Source: CAZYJR01 sp964647905
GTDB taxonomy: Bacteria > Desulfobacterota > DSM-4660 > Desulfatiglandales > HGW-15
Direction of reading: 5' to 3'
DNA: 60,456 nucleotides
NCBI GenBank assembly: GCA_964647905.1
Contig: CAZYJR010000025.1
Location: 1-60,456, forward strand
Within the stretch, counting starts at the first letter, position 1, and each line of letters begins with the position of its first letter. The notes beneath the pieces were generated by a model that saw nothing but the letters and a program-made list of their open reading frames with translations, made no database searches and was not told the origin of the DNA. This document shows positions 23,510-31,954 of this stretch, one piece after another. The position numbers were made by a program, and so were the translations under genes.

Positions 23510-24694
23510 ATGAGTCTCTTGCGTGCAGATGAAAGGATGCGGTTGTTTTTCTTCCTGACCGGGATTGCCTTGTCGTGGGCCGCGGTGATCTGGGCGGGCG
23601 TTCCAGCGGGTGCAGCTTCCGAGGCAGTCAGGAGCGGGTCTGGGGTGATCAAGGCCCTGGACTTGGAGTACGGCACGGTGGTCGTGGAGGTTCCCATTGA
23701 CGGGGAGCACTATACTGTCGCCGGTCCGCTGGGGCCCGATGCCGTATTGAGGCGCGGCGGCAAGCCCGCCGGGCTTGAGGAGTTCAGTGCCGGCGAGGCG
23801 GTGAAGATCAAGTGGGCCGTCACGGATAAGGGGCATGAAATCAGGCGTATGGAAGGGGTGAAAACAGCTGCCGACTTGTCCGAGGAATTAGGGCGGCAAA
23901 AGAGAGGGGCGAGTACGGTGATCGGGCTTCCCAGGAAGCACGTGGTCAAAAAGGGCGAGACCTTGCTCGATGTGGCCAGGAAATACGGCCTGGGCTTCAA
24001 CGAAATCCAGGATCTCTATTCGTCCATTGACCCCTGGATTCCCCCGGTGGGTATGGAGATCCTGATTCCTACCCAATGGGTCCTGCCGGACCGATCCTTG
24101 GAGGGAATCGTCATCAATGCAGCGGAGATGAGGCTTTTCATGACCGGTCCTAGAGGAGAGACAAGGACCTTTCCGGTGGCCCTGGGGGTGGCTGAGTGGC
24201 CCACGCCGCTCGGGATTTATCGTATAGGCAACAAGGTGAGGAAGCCGGTATGGCAGGTGCCCCCATCCCTCCGGGAGAAGTACGGCAACCGGGCCTTCCC
24301 GCCCGGGCCCGAGAACCCGCTGGGCGAGTACTGGCTGGGTTTGAAAGGGACCCACTACGGGCTTCACGGCACTGATTTCGTCTGGTCAATTGGGCGGTTG
24401 GTGACAAGAGGATGCATAAGGCTTTACCCGGAGGACATCAGGGTGCTCTTTGATCTGGTTGCCCCCGGCACGCCGGTGTCCGTCGTGTACGAACCGGTCA
24501 AGGTGGGACGTCTGGAAGGGAGAGTGTATGTCGAGGTCCACCGGGACATCTATGGCTACGTGGACGACTTCGAGGAATACGGCTTCAAGAGGCTGAGCCG
24601 GTCGGGGGGGGCGCATGAGGTCGACCTGGAGGCCTTTCGGAATGCCTTGAAGCGGAGGGACGGCATCCCCGCGGACGTCACCGCCGGCCCGTGA
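23510..24694 (+). CDS. L,D-transpeptidase (YkuD) with LysM domain
   Basis: Periplasmic cell-wall enzyme of 394 aa from ATG 23510 (GGGGGTG upstream; ATG 23474 in frame is an alternative). It has a signal peptide (LFFFLTGIALSWAAVIWAG), then a beta-rich N-terminal domain. A LysM-type peptidoglycan-binding motif follows at about 140-190 (HVVKKGETLLDVARKYGL ... GMEILIPT). The YkuD catalytic domain carries GLHGTDFVWSIGRLVTRGCI, with the His-Gly and Ser-x-Gly-Cys motifs and nucleophile Cys. It forms 3-3 crosslinks or anchors lipoproteins to meso-diaminopimelate. The short C-terminal extension is not recognised. Confidence 0.93.
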   Translation: MSLLRADERMRLFFFLTGIALSWAAVIWAGVPAGAASEAVRSGSGVIKALDLEYGTVVVEVPIDGEHYTVAGPLGPDAVLRRGGKPAGLEEFSAGEAVKIKWAVTDKGHEIRRMEGVKTAADLSEELGRQKRGASTVIGLPRKHVVKKGETLLDVARKYGLGFNEIQDLYSSIDPWIPPVGMEILIPTQWVLPDRSLEGIVINAAEMRLFMTGPRGETRTFPVALGVAEWPTPLGIYRIGNKVRKPVWQVPPSLREKYGNRAFPPGPENPLGEYWLGLKGTHYGLHGTDFVWSIGRLVTRGCIRLYPEDIRVLFDLVAPGTPVSVVYEPVKVGRLEGRVYVEVHRDIYGYVDDFEEYGFKRLSRSGGAHEVDLEAFRNALKRRDGIPADVTAGP

Positions 24695-24770
24695 TCATTC
24701 AGCCAATGGTGGAATTTCTGGTTGACCGGTCACCACCGCTGTGATTACTTTAATGGAAAATCGTGGGCGC

Positions 24771-24865
24771 GGAGAGATGTCCGAGCTGGCCGAAGGAGCG
24801 CGATTGGAAATCGCGTGTACCGCTTAAACGCGGTACCGAGGGTTCGAATCCCTCTCTCTCCGCCA
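24771..24865 (+). tRNA. tRNA-Ser (anticodon GGA)
   Basis: Acceptor GGAGAGA (24771-24777) pairs with TCTCTCC (24855-24861), followed by G and an encoded CCA. The anticodon loop of the arm GCGAT-TGGAAAT-CGC region gives GGA (reads UCC/UCU). A long variable arm and T-arm GAGGGTTCGAATCCCTC confirm a class II tRNA-Ser. It lies just upstream of dnaX. Confidence 0.97.
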
Positions 24866-24940
24866 TTTCATTCCCGAGGGGACTGTGCAGGCCGGGAGCC
24901 ACGCCTCTTTCCACCATATTGCAGCAGGGAATCCCAAGCC

Positions 24941-26635
24941 ATGGCATACGAAGTACTAGCCAGGAAATGGCGTCCGCAGGTATTCGAGGACGTGGTCGGG
25001 CAGGAGCATATCACCCGCACCCTGGCCAATGCCATCAAGACCGAGAGGTTTGCCCACGCTTATCTTTTCAGCGGGGCGCGAGGGGTGGGAAAGACCTCGG
25101 TGGCGCGCATCCTGGCCAAGGCCCTCAACTGCCTGGAGGGCGAGCCGGGCGTTCCGTGTAACCGGTGCCGCCCCTGCCTGGAGATAACCGAGGGGTCTTC
25201 GGTGGATGTCCAGGAAATAGACGGGGCGTCCAACCGTGGCATAGACGAGATCCGGGATCTCCGTGAAAACATCCGCTACATGCCCTCCTCCAGCCGCTAT
25301 CGGATATACATCATCGATGAGGTCCACATGCTCACCAAGGAGGCCTTCAACGCCCTGTTGAAGACCCTGGAGGAGCCGCCGGACCATGTGAAGTTCTTCT
25401 TCGCCACCACCGAGCCCCACAAGGTTCCCATTACCATACTGTCGCGGTGCCAGCGCTTCGATTTCAAGCGTATCCCGCCCGCCTTGATAGTGGAGCACCT
25501 AGAAAAGATAGCAGAGAGCGAAGGCATCCGGATATCAAGGGAAGGCCTGGGGTTGATCGCGAGGGAGGCGGAGGGGGGGATGCGGGATGCGGAGAGCCTC
25601 CTGGACCAGGTGGTATCCTTCGCCGGTACCGAGGTCGCTGATCACCAGATAACCGACATCCTCGGAATCATAGACCGTGACCTGGTCTTTGAGACATCAG
25701 AGGCCTTGCTGGACGGGGACGCGGAGACCTGCATCCGGGCGGTGGAGAGGGCCTACAATCATGGCTACGATATGAAGGAGCTCCACCGCGTGCTGATGGA
25801 CCACTTCAGGAATCTCCTGGTGAGCACCGTCGCCGACGGCGCCTCGCTCTTGGACATGACCGAGGGCGACCAGGAGGAATTGAGGCGGCAGGCGGGGAAG
25901 GCCGGACGGGAAAAGCTCCAACAGATATTGAGCGTCCTTATCCGGCGCGAGGAGGACCTGAGATTCAGCGCCAATCCCCGGGTGGTGCTGGAGGCCTTGT
26001 TGATCAAGCTATGCCGTTTGGGCGAGTTCCTGGCATTCGACGAGATCATTGAAAAGCTGGAGTCCCTGGAGAGGCGTTTGGGGCAAGGTGCGGAGACGGA
26101 CGAGAAGCCGCTCCGGGAAGAGGCCCGGCCGAGCCGGGAGACCACCCAAGCCTCTTTCGTTGACCGCCCGGGGCGGGAGAGGGGGGGGGCTCAGCCTCCG
26201 GGTCCCGAGGCATGGGATGCATTCTTGAGCCATCTTGCCGCCAAGAACCGGGCCATGGCGAATGTCCTCCGCGAATGGCGATTCGTGGATGCGGACAGGG
26301 AAAGCATCGAGATAGAGAGGGGAGGGAGCTTTTTTTCATCCTCTTACCTGGACGACCAGGAACGACTGGATAGGCTTCACCGATACTGCCGGGACTACTT
26401 CGGCCGATCCATTGGGATCCGGATAGCCGGAGAGGTGAAGAGACCCTCGCCCGGAAAGCCTGCCTCTCGTGCCAAAGAGGAGAGCAAGGGCGGCAAGCCG
26501 GGCAGGGACTTGCCGCCGCCGGTACAGGAGGTGCTCAAGGTGTTTCAGGGAGAGGTGCGGGAAGAGATCCCGGCCCCGGGCGAGTCAGGGGCGAATGCGG
26601 GCTCAGGCCAGGAAACAAGGAGGGATACGACGTGA
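24941..26635 (+). CDS. dnaX: DNA polymerase III subunit gamma/tau
   Basis: Clamp-loader ATPase, 564 aa from ATG 24941 (MAYEVLARKWRPQVFEDVVG, the family's invariant start). Walker A is GARGVGKTSVARI, followed by the zinc module (Cys in NCLEGEPGVPCNRCRPC), Walker B IIDEVHML and the sensor/SRC motif TILSRCQRFDFKRI. Domain III and a Pro/Glu-rich linker lead to a C-terminal region of about 130 aa, so a tau-like product is encoded. I saw no A-rich slippery heptamer for a gamma frameshift. The frame is open upstream through the tRNA-Ser, but that extension is not credible. It starts the dnaX-ybaB-recR operon. Confidence 0.96.
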   Translation: MAYEVLARKWRPQVFEDVVGQEHITRTLANAIKTERFAHAYLFSGARGVGKTSVARILAKALNCLEGEPGVPCNRCRPCLEITEGSSVDVQEIDGASNRGIDEIRDLRENIRYMPSSSRYRIYIIDEVHMLTKEAFNALLKTLEEPPDHVKFFFATTEPHKVPITILSRCQRFDFKRIPPALIVEHLEKIAESEGIRISREGLGLIAREAEGGMRDAESLLDQVVSFAGTEVADHQITDILGIIDRDLVFETSEALLDGDAETCIRAVERAYNHGYDMKELHRVLMDHFRNLLVSTVADGASLLDMTEGDQEELRRQAGKAGREKLQQILSVLIRREEDLRFSANPRVVLEALLIKLCRLGEFLAFDEIIEKLESLERRLGQGAETDEKPLREEARPSRETTQASFVDRPGRERGGAQPPGPEAWDAFLSHLAAKNRAMANVLREWRFVDADRESIEIERGGSFFSSSYLDDQERLDRLHRYCRDYFGRSIGIRIAGEVKRPSPGKPASRAKEESKGGKPGRDLPPPVQEVLKVFQGEVREEIPAPGESGANAGSGQETRRDTT

Positions 26636-26964
26636 AAGGCATGGGTAATATGGGCAATATCCTCAAGCAGGCCCAGCAGTTTCAAGCCAAGATGGCCAAG
26701 CTCCAGGAGGAGCTGGGCGACAGGACGGTGGAGGCCGCCTCAGGCGGGGGCATGGTCACGGTGGTGGCCAACGGGAGGCAGGAGATACTCTCGGTGAAGA
26801 TCGAGCCCGAGGTGGTGGATCCGGAGGACGTGGAGATGCTGCAGGACCTGATCCAGGCGGCGGTCAACGACGCCCTGTCCAGGGCCAAGGAAATGGTCAA
26901 CGAGGAAATGGGAAAGCTCACCAGCGGGATGAATCTGCCCAATATCCCCGGGCTGACCACATAA
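26632..26964 (+). CDS. ybaB: YbaB/EbfC nucleoid-associated protein
   Basis: A 110-aa dimeric DNA-binding protein. The helical N-terminus (ILKQAQQFQAKMAKLQEEL) is followed by the central sheet VEAASGGGMVTVVANGRQEI and an acidic helix, AVNDALSRAKEMVNEEMGKL. It starts at GTG 26632, overlapping the dnaX stop (GTGA), with AAGGAGGG 7 nt upstream. ATG 26641 is the alternative. The dnaX-ybaB-recR order is conserved across bacteria, and the protein is thought to accompany RecR-related repair. Confidence 0.95.
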   Translation: MKGMGNMGNILKQAQQFQAKMAKLQEELGDRTVEAASGGGMVTVVANGRQEILSVKIEPEVVDPEDVEMLQDLIQAAVNDALSRAKEMVNEEMGKLTSGMNLPNIPGLTT

Positions 26965-27008
26965 GGCCCGGGGCGGACCGGGGCCCCCGGTTGGAAGGGT
27001 TGGAGTAA

Positions 27009-27614
27009 ATGGGCATATATCCACCACCGTTGGAGCGGCTTATAGAGCAATTGACCAGGCTCCCAGGGATCGGGCAGAAGTCGGCGGCCCGGCTGGCTCT
27101 CCACATTCTGAAGAGCGAGCGGGAACTGGCCGAGGGGCTGTCGCGGAGCCTTCTGGAGGTCAAGGACAGAATAAGCTTCTGCTCCACGTGCTTCAACTTC
27201 ACGGACGACGACCCTTGCTCGGTCTGCCGCGACCCCCGGAGGGCTACAGGGGCCCTCTGCGTGGTGGAGGGGCCGGGGGACCAGTTGGCCATTGAGGAGT
27301 CCGGCGTGTTTCACGGCCGATATCACGTCCTCCAGGGCGTGCTCTCACCGCTGGAGGGGATCGGCCCCGAGTCCCTGCGGATAAAGGAGCTCTCGGCCCG
27401 AATGGAAAAAGAGGGTGTAGAGGAGGTAATACTGGCCACCAACCCCACCACCGAAGGGGAGGCGACGGCCTCTTACCTGGGGGACCTGCTGAGGCGCAAG
27501 GGCGTGAGAGTGACACGCATATCCCTGGGGATTCCGGTCGGGGGCGATCTCAAGTATATGGACCCGATGACCCTCCAGCACGCCATGAAGAGCAGGGTCC
27601 CGGTGGAGTCATGA
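27009..27614 (+). CDS. recR: Recombination protein RecR
   Basis: Ring-forming recombination mediator that works with RecO/RecF in gap repair. 201 aa, the standard length. It has the N-terminal helix-hairpin-helix LPGIGQKSAARLALHIL, a four-Cys zinc finger (FCSTCFNF ... DPCSVCRD) and the Toprim domain with VVEGPGDQLAIE and LATNPTTEGEATASYL. The C-terminal Walker-B-like block is GVRVTRISLGIPVGGDLKYMD. Its stop overlaps the next gene by ATGA, so the FAD oxidase is cotranscribed. Confidence 0.97.
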   Translation: MGIYPPPLERLIEQLTRLPGIGQKSAARLALHILKSERELAEGLSRSLLEVKDRISFCSTCFNFTDDDPCSVCRDPRRATGALCVVEGPGDQLAIEESGVFHGRYHVLQGVLSPLEGIGPESLRIKELSARMEKEGVEEVILATNPTTEGEATASYLGDLLRRKGVRVTRISLGIPVGGDLKYMDPMTLQHAMKSRVPVES

Positions 27615-29089
27615 TAAGCCCCGGGGTCCTGTCCGCCCTTGAAGACATAGTGGGCCGGAGACATCTTGCCACCTCGCCCGAAGTGCTGGCGGCCCACGCC
27701 ACCGACGCCACCAACCTCACCTTTATGCCGGATGCCGTGGCCTTTCCGGCCGGAGCCGATGAGATCTCCCGGATCATGGCCTTGGCCAACCAGGAGCGGT
27801 TCCCGGTCGTCCCCAGGGGCGCGGGAAGCGGCCAGAGCGGGGGAGCCCTGCCCGTGATGGGCGGAGTGGTTCTGGCCACGGACAGGCTGGAGAGAATCCT
27901 CTTCATAGATCCTGATAATATGATCGCGCGCGTCGAGCCGGGCGTAATACCCGCCAGGCTCCAGGAGGCGGTGGAGGCACACGGGCTCTTCTACCCCCCG
28001 GATCCCGCCAGCATCCACATCTCCACCATGGGAGGCAACGTGGCCGAGTGCGCGGGCGGCCTGAGAGCGGTCAAGTACGGGGTCACCAGGGATTATGTCC
28101 TGGGCCTGGAGGTGGTGCTCCCCACGGGCGAGATCATCAAGACCGGCGTGGAGACCGCAAAGGGGGTGGTGGGCTATGATTTGACACGACTCCTGGTGGG
28201 CTCCGAGGGCACCCTGGGGGTGATCACAAGGATCACGGTCCGGTTGATCCCTCTTCCTCCGGCCAAGAGGACCATGATGGCCTCGTTTCGGGACGTGGTA
28301 TCCGCGGTCCGCGCGGTGACCGCGATAACCAGGGCCCGGGTGGTCCCCACGGCCATGGAGCTGATGGACAGGGTCTGCATCGAGAGCGTCAGGGAGGACA
28401 TGGGCTCGGTAGCCCCCTCGGGGGCCGCCGCTCTCCTGCTGATTGAAGTGGACGGTGACGAGAGCCTTGTCGAACGAGACGCCGGGCGTGTGAGGGAGGT
28501 CTGCCTCGGGGCCGGCGCCCTGGCCTTTCACTCGGCCGGGGATCCGGTGGAGGCGGAACGCCTCTGGGAGGCGAGGAGGAACGTCTCGCCCTCACTGCTC
28601 AGGCTGCGGCCCGGCAAGGTGAGCGAGGACGTGGTTGTGCCGCGGAGCCGAATGGCGGAGCTGGTGGCCTTTCTCGAGGACCTTTCCTCCCGGCATGGCC
28701 AGCCCATCGCCTCCTTCGGTCACGCGGGCGACGGCAATCTCCATGTGCACATAATGCTGGACCCGGAGGTACGGTTGGAGCGGGAGAGGACCGAGCTGAT
28801 CGTGGAGGAGCTCTTCAGGGAGGTCATAAGCATGGGAGGTACGATCTCGGGCGAGCACGGGGTCGGCGTTACCAAGGCCCGCTACCTGAATCTGGAGCTC
28901 TCCGAGCCGGCCGTCGCCCTCATGCGCCGGCTGAAGAGCGCCTTTGATCCGAACGGGGTATTGAACCCGGGGAAGATATTCGATTCGGTGATGCCCGCGC
29001 CTACAGGATCTTGTCCAGGGTCCGGTAGTTCTTGGTGTTGTAATACTTCTCCACATCCACCAGGTTCAGCCGATCAAGGGCCTTCTTGA
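27611..29089 (+). CDS. glcD: FAD-binding (GlcD-type) 2-hydroxyacid oxidoreductase
   Basis: Flavoprotein of the VAO/PCMH family that oxidises D-lactate, glycolate or a related 2-hydroxyacid. 492 aa. The N-terminal PCMH domain holds VPRGAGSGQSGGALPVMGGV and DPASIHISTMGGNVAECAGG (FAD pyrophosphate region). The C-terminal oxidase domain contains the metal-site histidines in SFGHAGDGNLHVHI and GTISGEHGVGVTKARYL. Homologues end near NPGKIF; here about 32 extra residues run antisense through the 3' end of the convergent pfk gene. It needs a partner redox chain, and no GlcE/GlcF gene is adjacent. The recR-glcD coupling is unusual. Confidence 0.9.
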   Translation: MISPGVLSALEDIVGRRHLATSPEVLAAHATDATNLTFMPDAVAFPAGADEISRIMALANQERFPVVPRGAGSGQSGGALPVMGGVVLATDRLERILFIDPDNMIARVEPGVIPARLQEAVEAHGLFYPPDPASIHISTMGGNVAECAGGLRAVKYGVTRDYVLGLEVVLPTGEIIKTGVETAKGVVGYDLTRLLVGSEGTLGVITRITVRLIPLPPAKRTMMASFRDVVSAVRAVTAITRARVVPTAMELMDRVCIESVREDMGSVAPSGAAALLLIEVDGDESLVERDAGRVREVCLGAGALAFHSAGDPVEAERLWEARRNVSPSLLRLRPGKVSEDVVVPRSRMAELVAFLEDLSSRHGQPIASFGHAGDGNLHVHIMLDPEVRLERERTELIVEELFREVISMGGTISGEHGVGVTKARYLNLELSEPAVALMRRLKSAFDPNGVLNPGKIFDSVMPAPTGSCPGSGSSWCCNTSPHPPGSADQGPS

Positions 29090-30110
29090 GGGGTACGGTG
29101 GTGATATCCCCCATCTTGAGACTGGCCATTCGGCCGAAGTCCTCGTTCACGATCATGTCTATGGCCGCTATCCCGAATTTCCGGCCCATTCGGCGGTCAT
29201 AGGCCGTGGGGGCCCCTCCTCTCTGGAGGTGCCTGAGGGCCACGTAGCGCACCTCCAGCTCGGACGTCCTCTCGATCTCCTCGGCTATGTATCCCCCGAT
29301 TCCTCCCAGGTAGAAGTGACCGAAGCCGTCCCGGCCGCGGCGCTCCTTGACCTCTTCCATTCCCCTCGGTTTCGAGCCTTCCGAGGCGAGCACTATGCTG
29401 TAGCGCTTGCCTGATTTTCGCATTATCTTCAGGAGATCCACCACCCGCTCCATGTCGAAATCGTGCTCCGGGATCAGTATGATGGAGGAGCCCGAGGCCT
29501 CGCCACCTTCAAGGGCAAGCCATCCGGCGCGTCTTCCCATGGTCTCCACCACGAAGATGCGGCTGTGCGACCCCGCGGTGATCCGTATCCTGTCAATGTC
29601 CTGGGTGATGATATTGACCGCGGAGTCGAAGCCCAGTGTGTAGTCGGTCTCGCATAGGTCCTTGTCTATGGTCTTGGGGATGCCCACCACATTGATCCCT
29701 TCCCTGTAGAGCTGGTATGCAACTCCCAGGTTGTCGAATCCCCCGATTACCACCAGGGCCTCCAAGCCGAGGTCCTTGATGTTCTTGAAAAGGACTTCCG
29801 AGCGGTCCTTGTTGGGATCAAAGGGGTTGAGCCGGCTGGTTCCCAGGCGGGTCCCTCCATAGCGGTCCCAGGTCCTCACCAAATCGGTGTCCAACTTCAC
29901 GGTGTATCGCTTGAGGCTGTCCTTCTTGTTGGGCTTGACCGATACCAGACCCTGCCACCCATCCACTATGCCTATGATTTCGAACATCATCCCCCTGGAG
30001 GGGACGAGATCCTTGTCCAGGGCGGAGGTCACCAGCCAGTGAATGGCACTGTTGATCCCCGGGCAATCCGCACCCGCCGAAAGCACGCCGATTCTCGTTC
30101 GCGTGGCCAT
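29001..30110 (-). CDS. 6-phosphofructokinase family protein, variant active site
   Basis: 369-aa member of the PfkA fold, catalysing phosphorylation of fructose 6-phosphate with ATP or PPi. Recognisable blocks are SAGADCPGINSAI, GGTRLGTSR, IPKTIDKDL (catalytic Asp), a METMGRRAGWLAL-like stretch and LRHLQRGG. The nucleotide/PPi loop, normally GGDGS (ATP) or GGDDT/GGEDT (PPi), reads GGFDN at residues 123-127. The Asp that coordinates Mg2+ is thus Phe, the following residue is Asp and the Lys of PKTID is kept, as in PPi enzymes. TIDND is TIDKD. It may be a divergent PPi enzyme, a different sugar-phosphate kinase, or regulatory. ATG 30110 starts it. Confidence 0.85.
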   Translation of the reverse strand: MATRTRIGVLSAGADCPGINSAIHWLVTSALDKDLVPSRGMMFEIIGIVDGWQGLVSVKPNKKDSLKRYTVKLDTDLVRTWDRYGGTRLGTSRLNPFDPNKDRSEVLFKNIKDLGLEALVVIGGFDNLGVAYQLYREGINVVGIPKTIDKDLCETDYTLGFDSAVNIITQDIDRIRITAGSHSRIFVVETMGRRAGWLALEGGEASGSSIILIPEHDFDMERVVDLLKIMRKSGKRYSIVLASEGSKPRGMEEVKERRGRDGFGHFYLGGIGGYIAEEIERTSELEVRYVALRHLQRGGAPTAYDRRMGRKFGIAAIDMIVNEDFGRMASLKMGDITTVPLKKALDRLNLVDVEKYYNTKNYRTLDKIL

Positions 30111-30332
30111 GGCCTATTCCTCCCATGGGGTCTTGGATCGGTGTCAGAAGTTTGAAACTCCGACCCTAACAATCAACGTATAAGTGAAGCCCCGGGGCAC
30201 TGTCAAGCAGGGGTTTGGAATGCCGCGGCCCCCGGGCCCAACTTTGACCTTGCCACGCGGCACTCTTTTGGATATGACAGCCCGACCTCTGTGGTAAGTT
30301 GAAACGCTTATCTCAAGCAGGAGTGTGTTGAA

Positions 30333-31154
30333 ATGGACGTCGTTTCCGGGGCCTTTCTGGGCCTGGTCCAGGGACTGACGGAGTTTCTCCCCATAAGCAG
30401 CTCCGGGCACCTGGTGCTTTTTCAGAATCTCCTGGGATTCCGTGAGCCCGAGCTGCTGCTGGATGCGAGCCTCCATGCCGGCACCCTGGCCGCCGTTTGC
30501 ATCTTCTTCAGAAAGGACCTGGGCCGGATGCTCTCCGACTTGGTGGTGATCGCCTCCTCACTGGCCGGGGGCGGGCCTGGCCGCGCCCGGGGCATGGAGA
30601 CGGCAAGGGACTCCCTTGTCACCTGGGTGGCCCTCGGGAACATCCCCACGGTCCTGATCGGCCTCGTCTTCCGGGAGGAGCTGGAGGGGCTCTTCGCGTC
30701 CATCCGGGTCGTCGGGGTGATGCTCCTGGCAACAGGCGGGCTCCTTGCCCTTACCGCATTGGTGCCCCGCTCCAGGGGCCGCTTGACCACCCCCACCGTC
30801 TTGACCGCACTGGCCGTGGGAACCGCGCAGGGCCTGGCGATCATCCCCGGGATTTCCCGCTCCGGTGCCACCATAGCCTGCGGGCTGCTCCTGGGGATGG
30901 AGCGGGATCTCGCCGCCAGGTACTCCTTCCTGCTATCACTCCCGGCCATAGCAGGGGCCCTCCTGCTTCAGGCGGCGGACGGCGCCGCTGGATCGGCAGG
31001 TCCCGGTACGATCCTCTTGGGCGGGTTGAGCGCCGCTGTGGTAGGGCTTGTCGCACTGAAGATCCTGGTGGGCATGGTCCGCCGGGGCCGGCTCGCCTGG
31101 TTCGCTCCATACTGCTGGGCGGTGGGCTCTGCAGTCCTCATTATCGCCCCATAG
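30333..31154 (+). CDS. uppP: Undecaprenyl-diphosphate phosphatase UppP (BacA)
   Basis: Integral membrane phosphatase that recycles the C55 carrier for cell-wall and surface-polysaccharide synthesis. 273 aa with about eight helices. Family signatures are both present: GLVQGLTEFLPISSSGHLVL (the E-rich motif near the N-terminus with the PxSSSxH element) and IPGISRSGATIACGLLLGM (the PGxSRS motif). RBS CAGGAG precedes ATG 30333. It stands alone between the convergent/divergent pfk and the osmoprotectant transporter operon. Confidence 0.96.
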   Translation: MDVVSGAFLGLVQGLTEFLPISSSGHLVLFQNLLGFREPELLLDASLHAGTLAAVCIFFRKDLGRMLSDLVVIASSLAGGGPGRARGMETARDSLVTWVALGNIPTVLIGLVFREELEGLFASIRVVGVMLLATGGLLALTALVPRSRGRLTTPTVLTALAVGTAQGLAIIPGISRSGATIACGLLLGMERDLAARYSFLLSLPAIAGALLLQAADGAAGSAGPGTILLGGLSAAVVGLVALKILVGMVRRGRLAWFAPYCWAVGSAVLIIAP

Positions 31155-31282
31155 AACAGTCTGCTTAGCGGCGACATACGTATTATCCCTGATGAAAATA
31201 CAGGAATCACCTGATTTACCCTGAGCCGACCCGGTAATATCTTGAATTATCCCGATCGATCCGTAATCTGCGGGGGAATTCA

Positions 31283-31948
31283 ATGTTCGAGGCTTGGCAA
31301 TACGTAGCCGCGCGCCCTGATCTGGTGATGGGATGGGCCCTGGACCACCTGGTCATAATCACCGTGGCTGTATCCATCTCTTCCGTCCTCGGCGTGATCC
31401 TGGGTGTGTATATCTCGGTCCCGGGCCGGGAGCCCCTGGCCGACACCGTCCTCTACCTGGCCGAGATCATCATGACCATCCCCAGTATGGCGCTCTTCGG
31501 CCTGCTGATGCTGGTGCTGGCGGCCCTGGGCTTGACCGCCATCGGGTTTCTACCCGCCGTGATCGCCCTCATCGTCTACGGGCAGCTGCCCATACTTCGA
31601 AACACCCACATCGCAATCAGGTCGGTCGACCCCCACATGATAGAGGCGGGAAGGGGGATGGGTATGAGCCCCTGGCAGATCCTCTACAAGGTGGAGCTGC
31701 CCCTCGCGCTCCCGGTCATCCTTGCAGGGCTCAGGAACTCCATGGTGCTCCTCATCGGTATCGCCGCCATAGCCGCCCTGATCGGAGCCGGTGGTCTGGG
31801 GGTTCCCATCTTCCGGGGGTTGCGGAACGCCCGGATGGACTTGATCGTAATCGGCGGTGTGACCGTTTCCTTTTTCGCCCTGATCATTGACGGGCTCATG
31901 CATCTATTGGAGAAGTGGCTGACACCGAGGGGCCTCAAGAGGGGATAA
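31283..31948 (+). CDS. Osmoprotectant ABC transporter permease (OpuCB-like)
   Basis: Inner-membrane permease of a betaine/choline-type ABC importer, 221 aa with six helices. It has the MetI-like domain with the EAA loop EAGRGMGMSPWQILYKVELP that docks to the ATPase. The ending LEKWLTPRGLKRG is typical for OpuCB/YehW proteins. It is followed 6 nt later by the ATPase gene and then by a second permease and a receptor, the standard permease-ATPase-permease-receptor arrangement of Opu-type systems. Confidence 0.93.
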   Translation: MFEAWQYVAARPDLVMGWALDHLVIITVAVSISSVLGVILGVYISVPGREPLADTVLYLAEIIMTIPSMALFGLLMLVLAALGLTAIGFLPAVIALIVYGQLPILRNTHIAIRSVDPHMIEAGRGMGMSPWQILYKVELPLALPVILAGLRNSMVLLIGIAAIAALIGAGGLGVPIFRGLRNARMDLIVIGGVTVSFFALIIDGLMHLLEKWLTPRGLKRG

Positions 31949-31954
31949 GAAGCC

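Noticed and set aside
24722..24940. N-terminal extension of dnaX through tRNA-Ser(GGA)
   Set aside because: DnaX homologues begin at MAYEVLARKWRP; the extension is tRNA sequence.
24941..26635. Programmed frameshift in dnaX
   Set aside because: No A-rich slippery heptamer with downstream stop in the -1 frame was seen; the T-run at about 26332 lacks the expected context.
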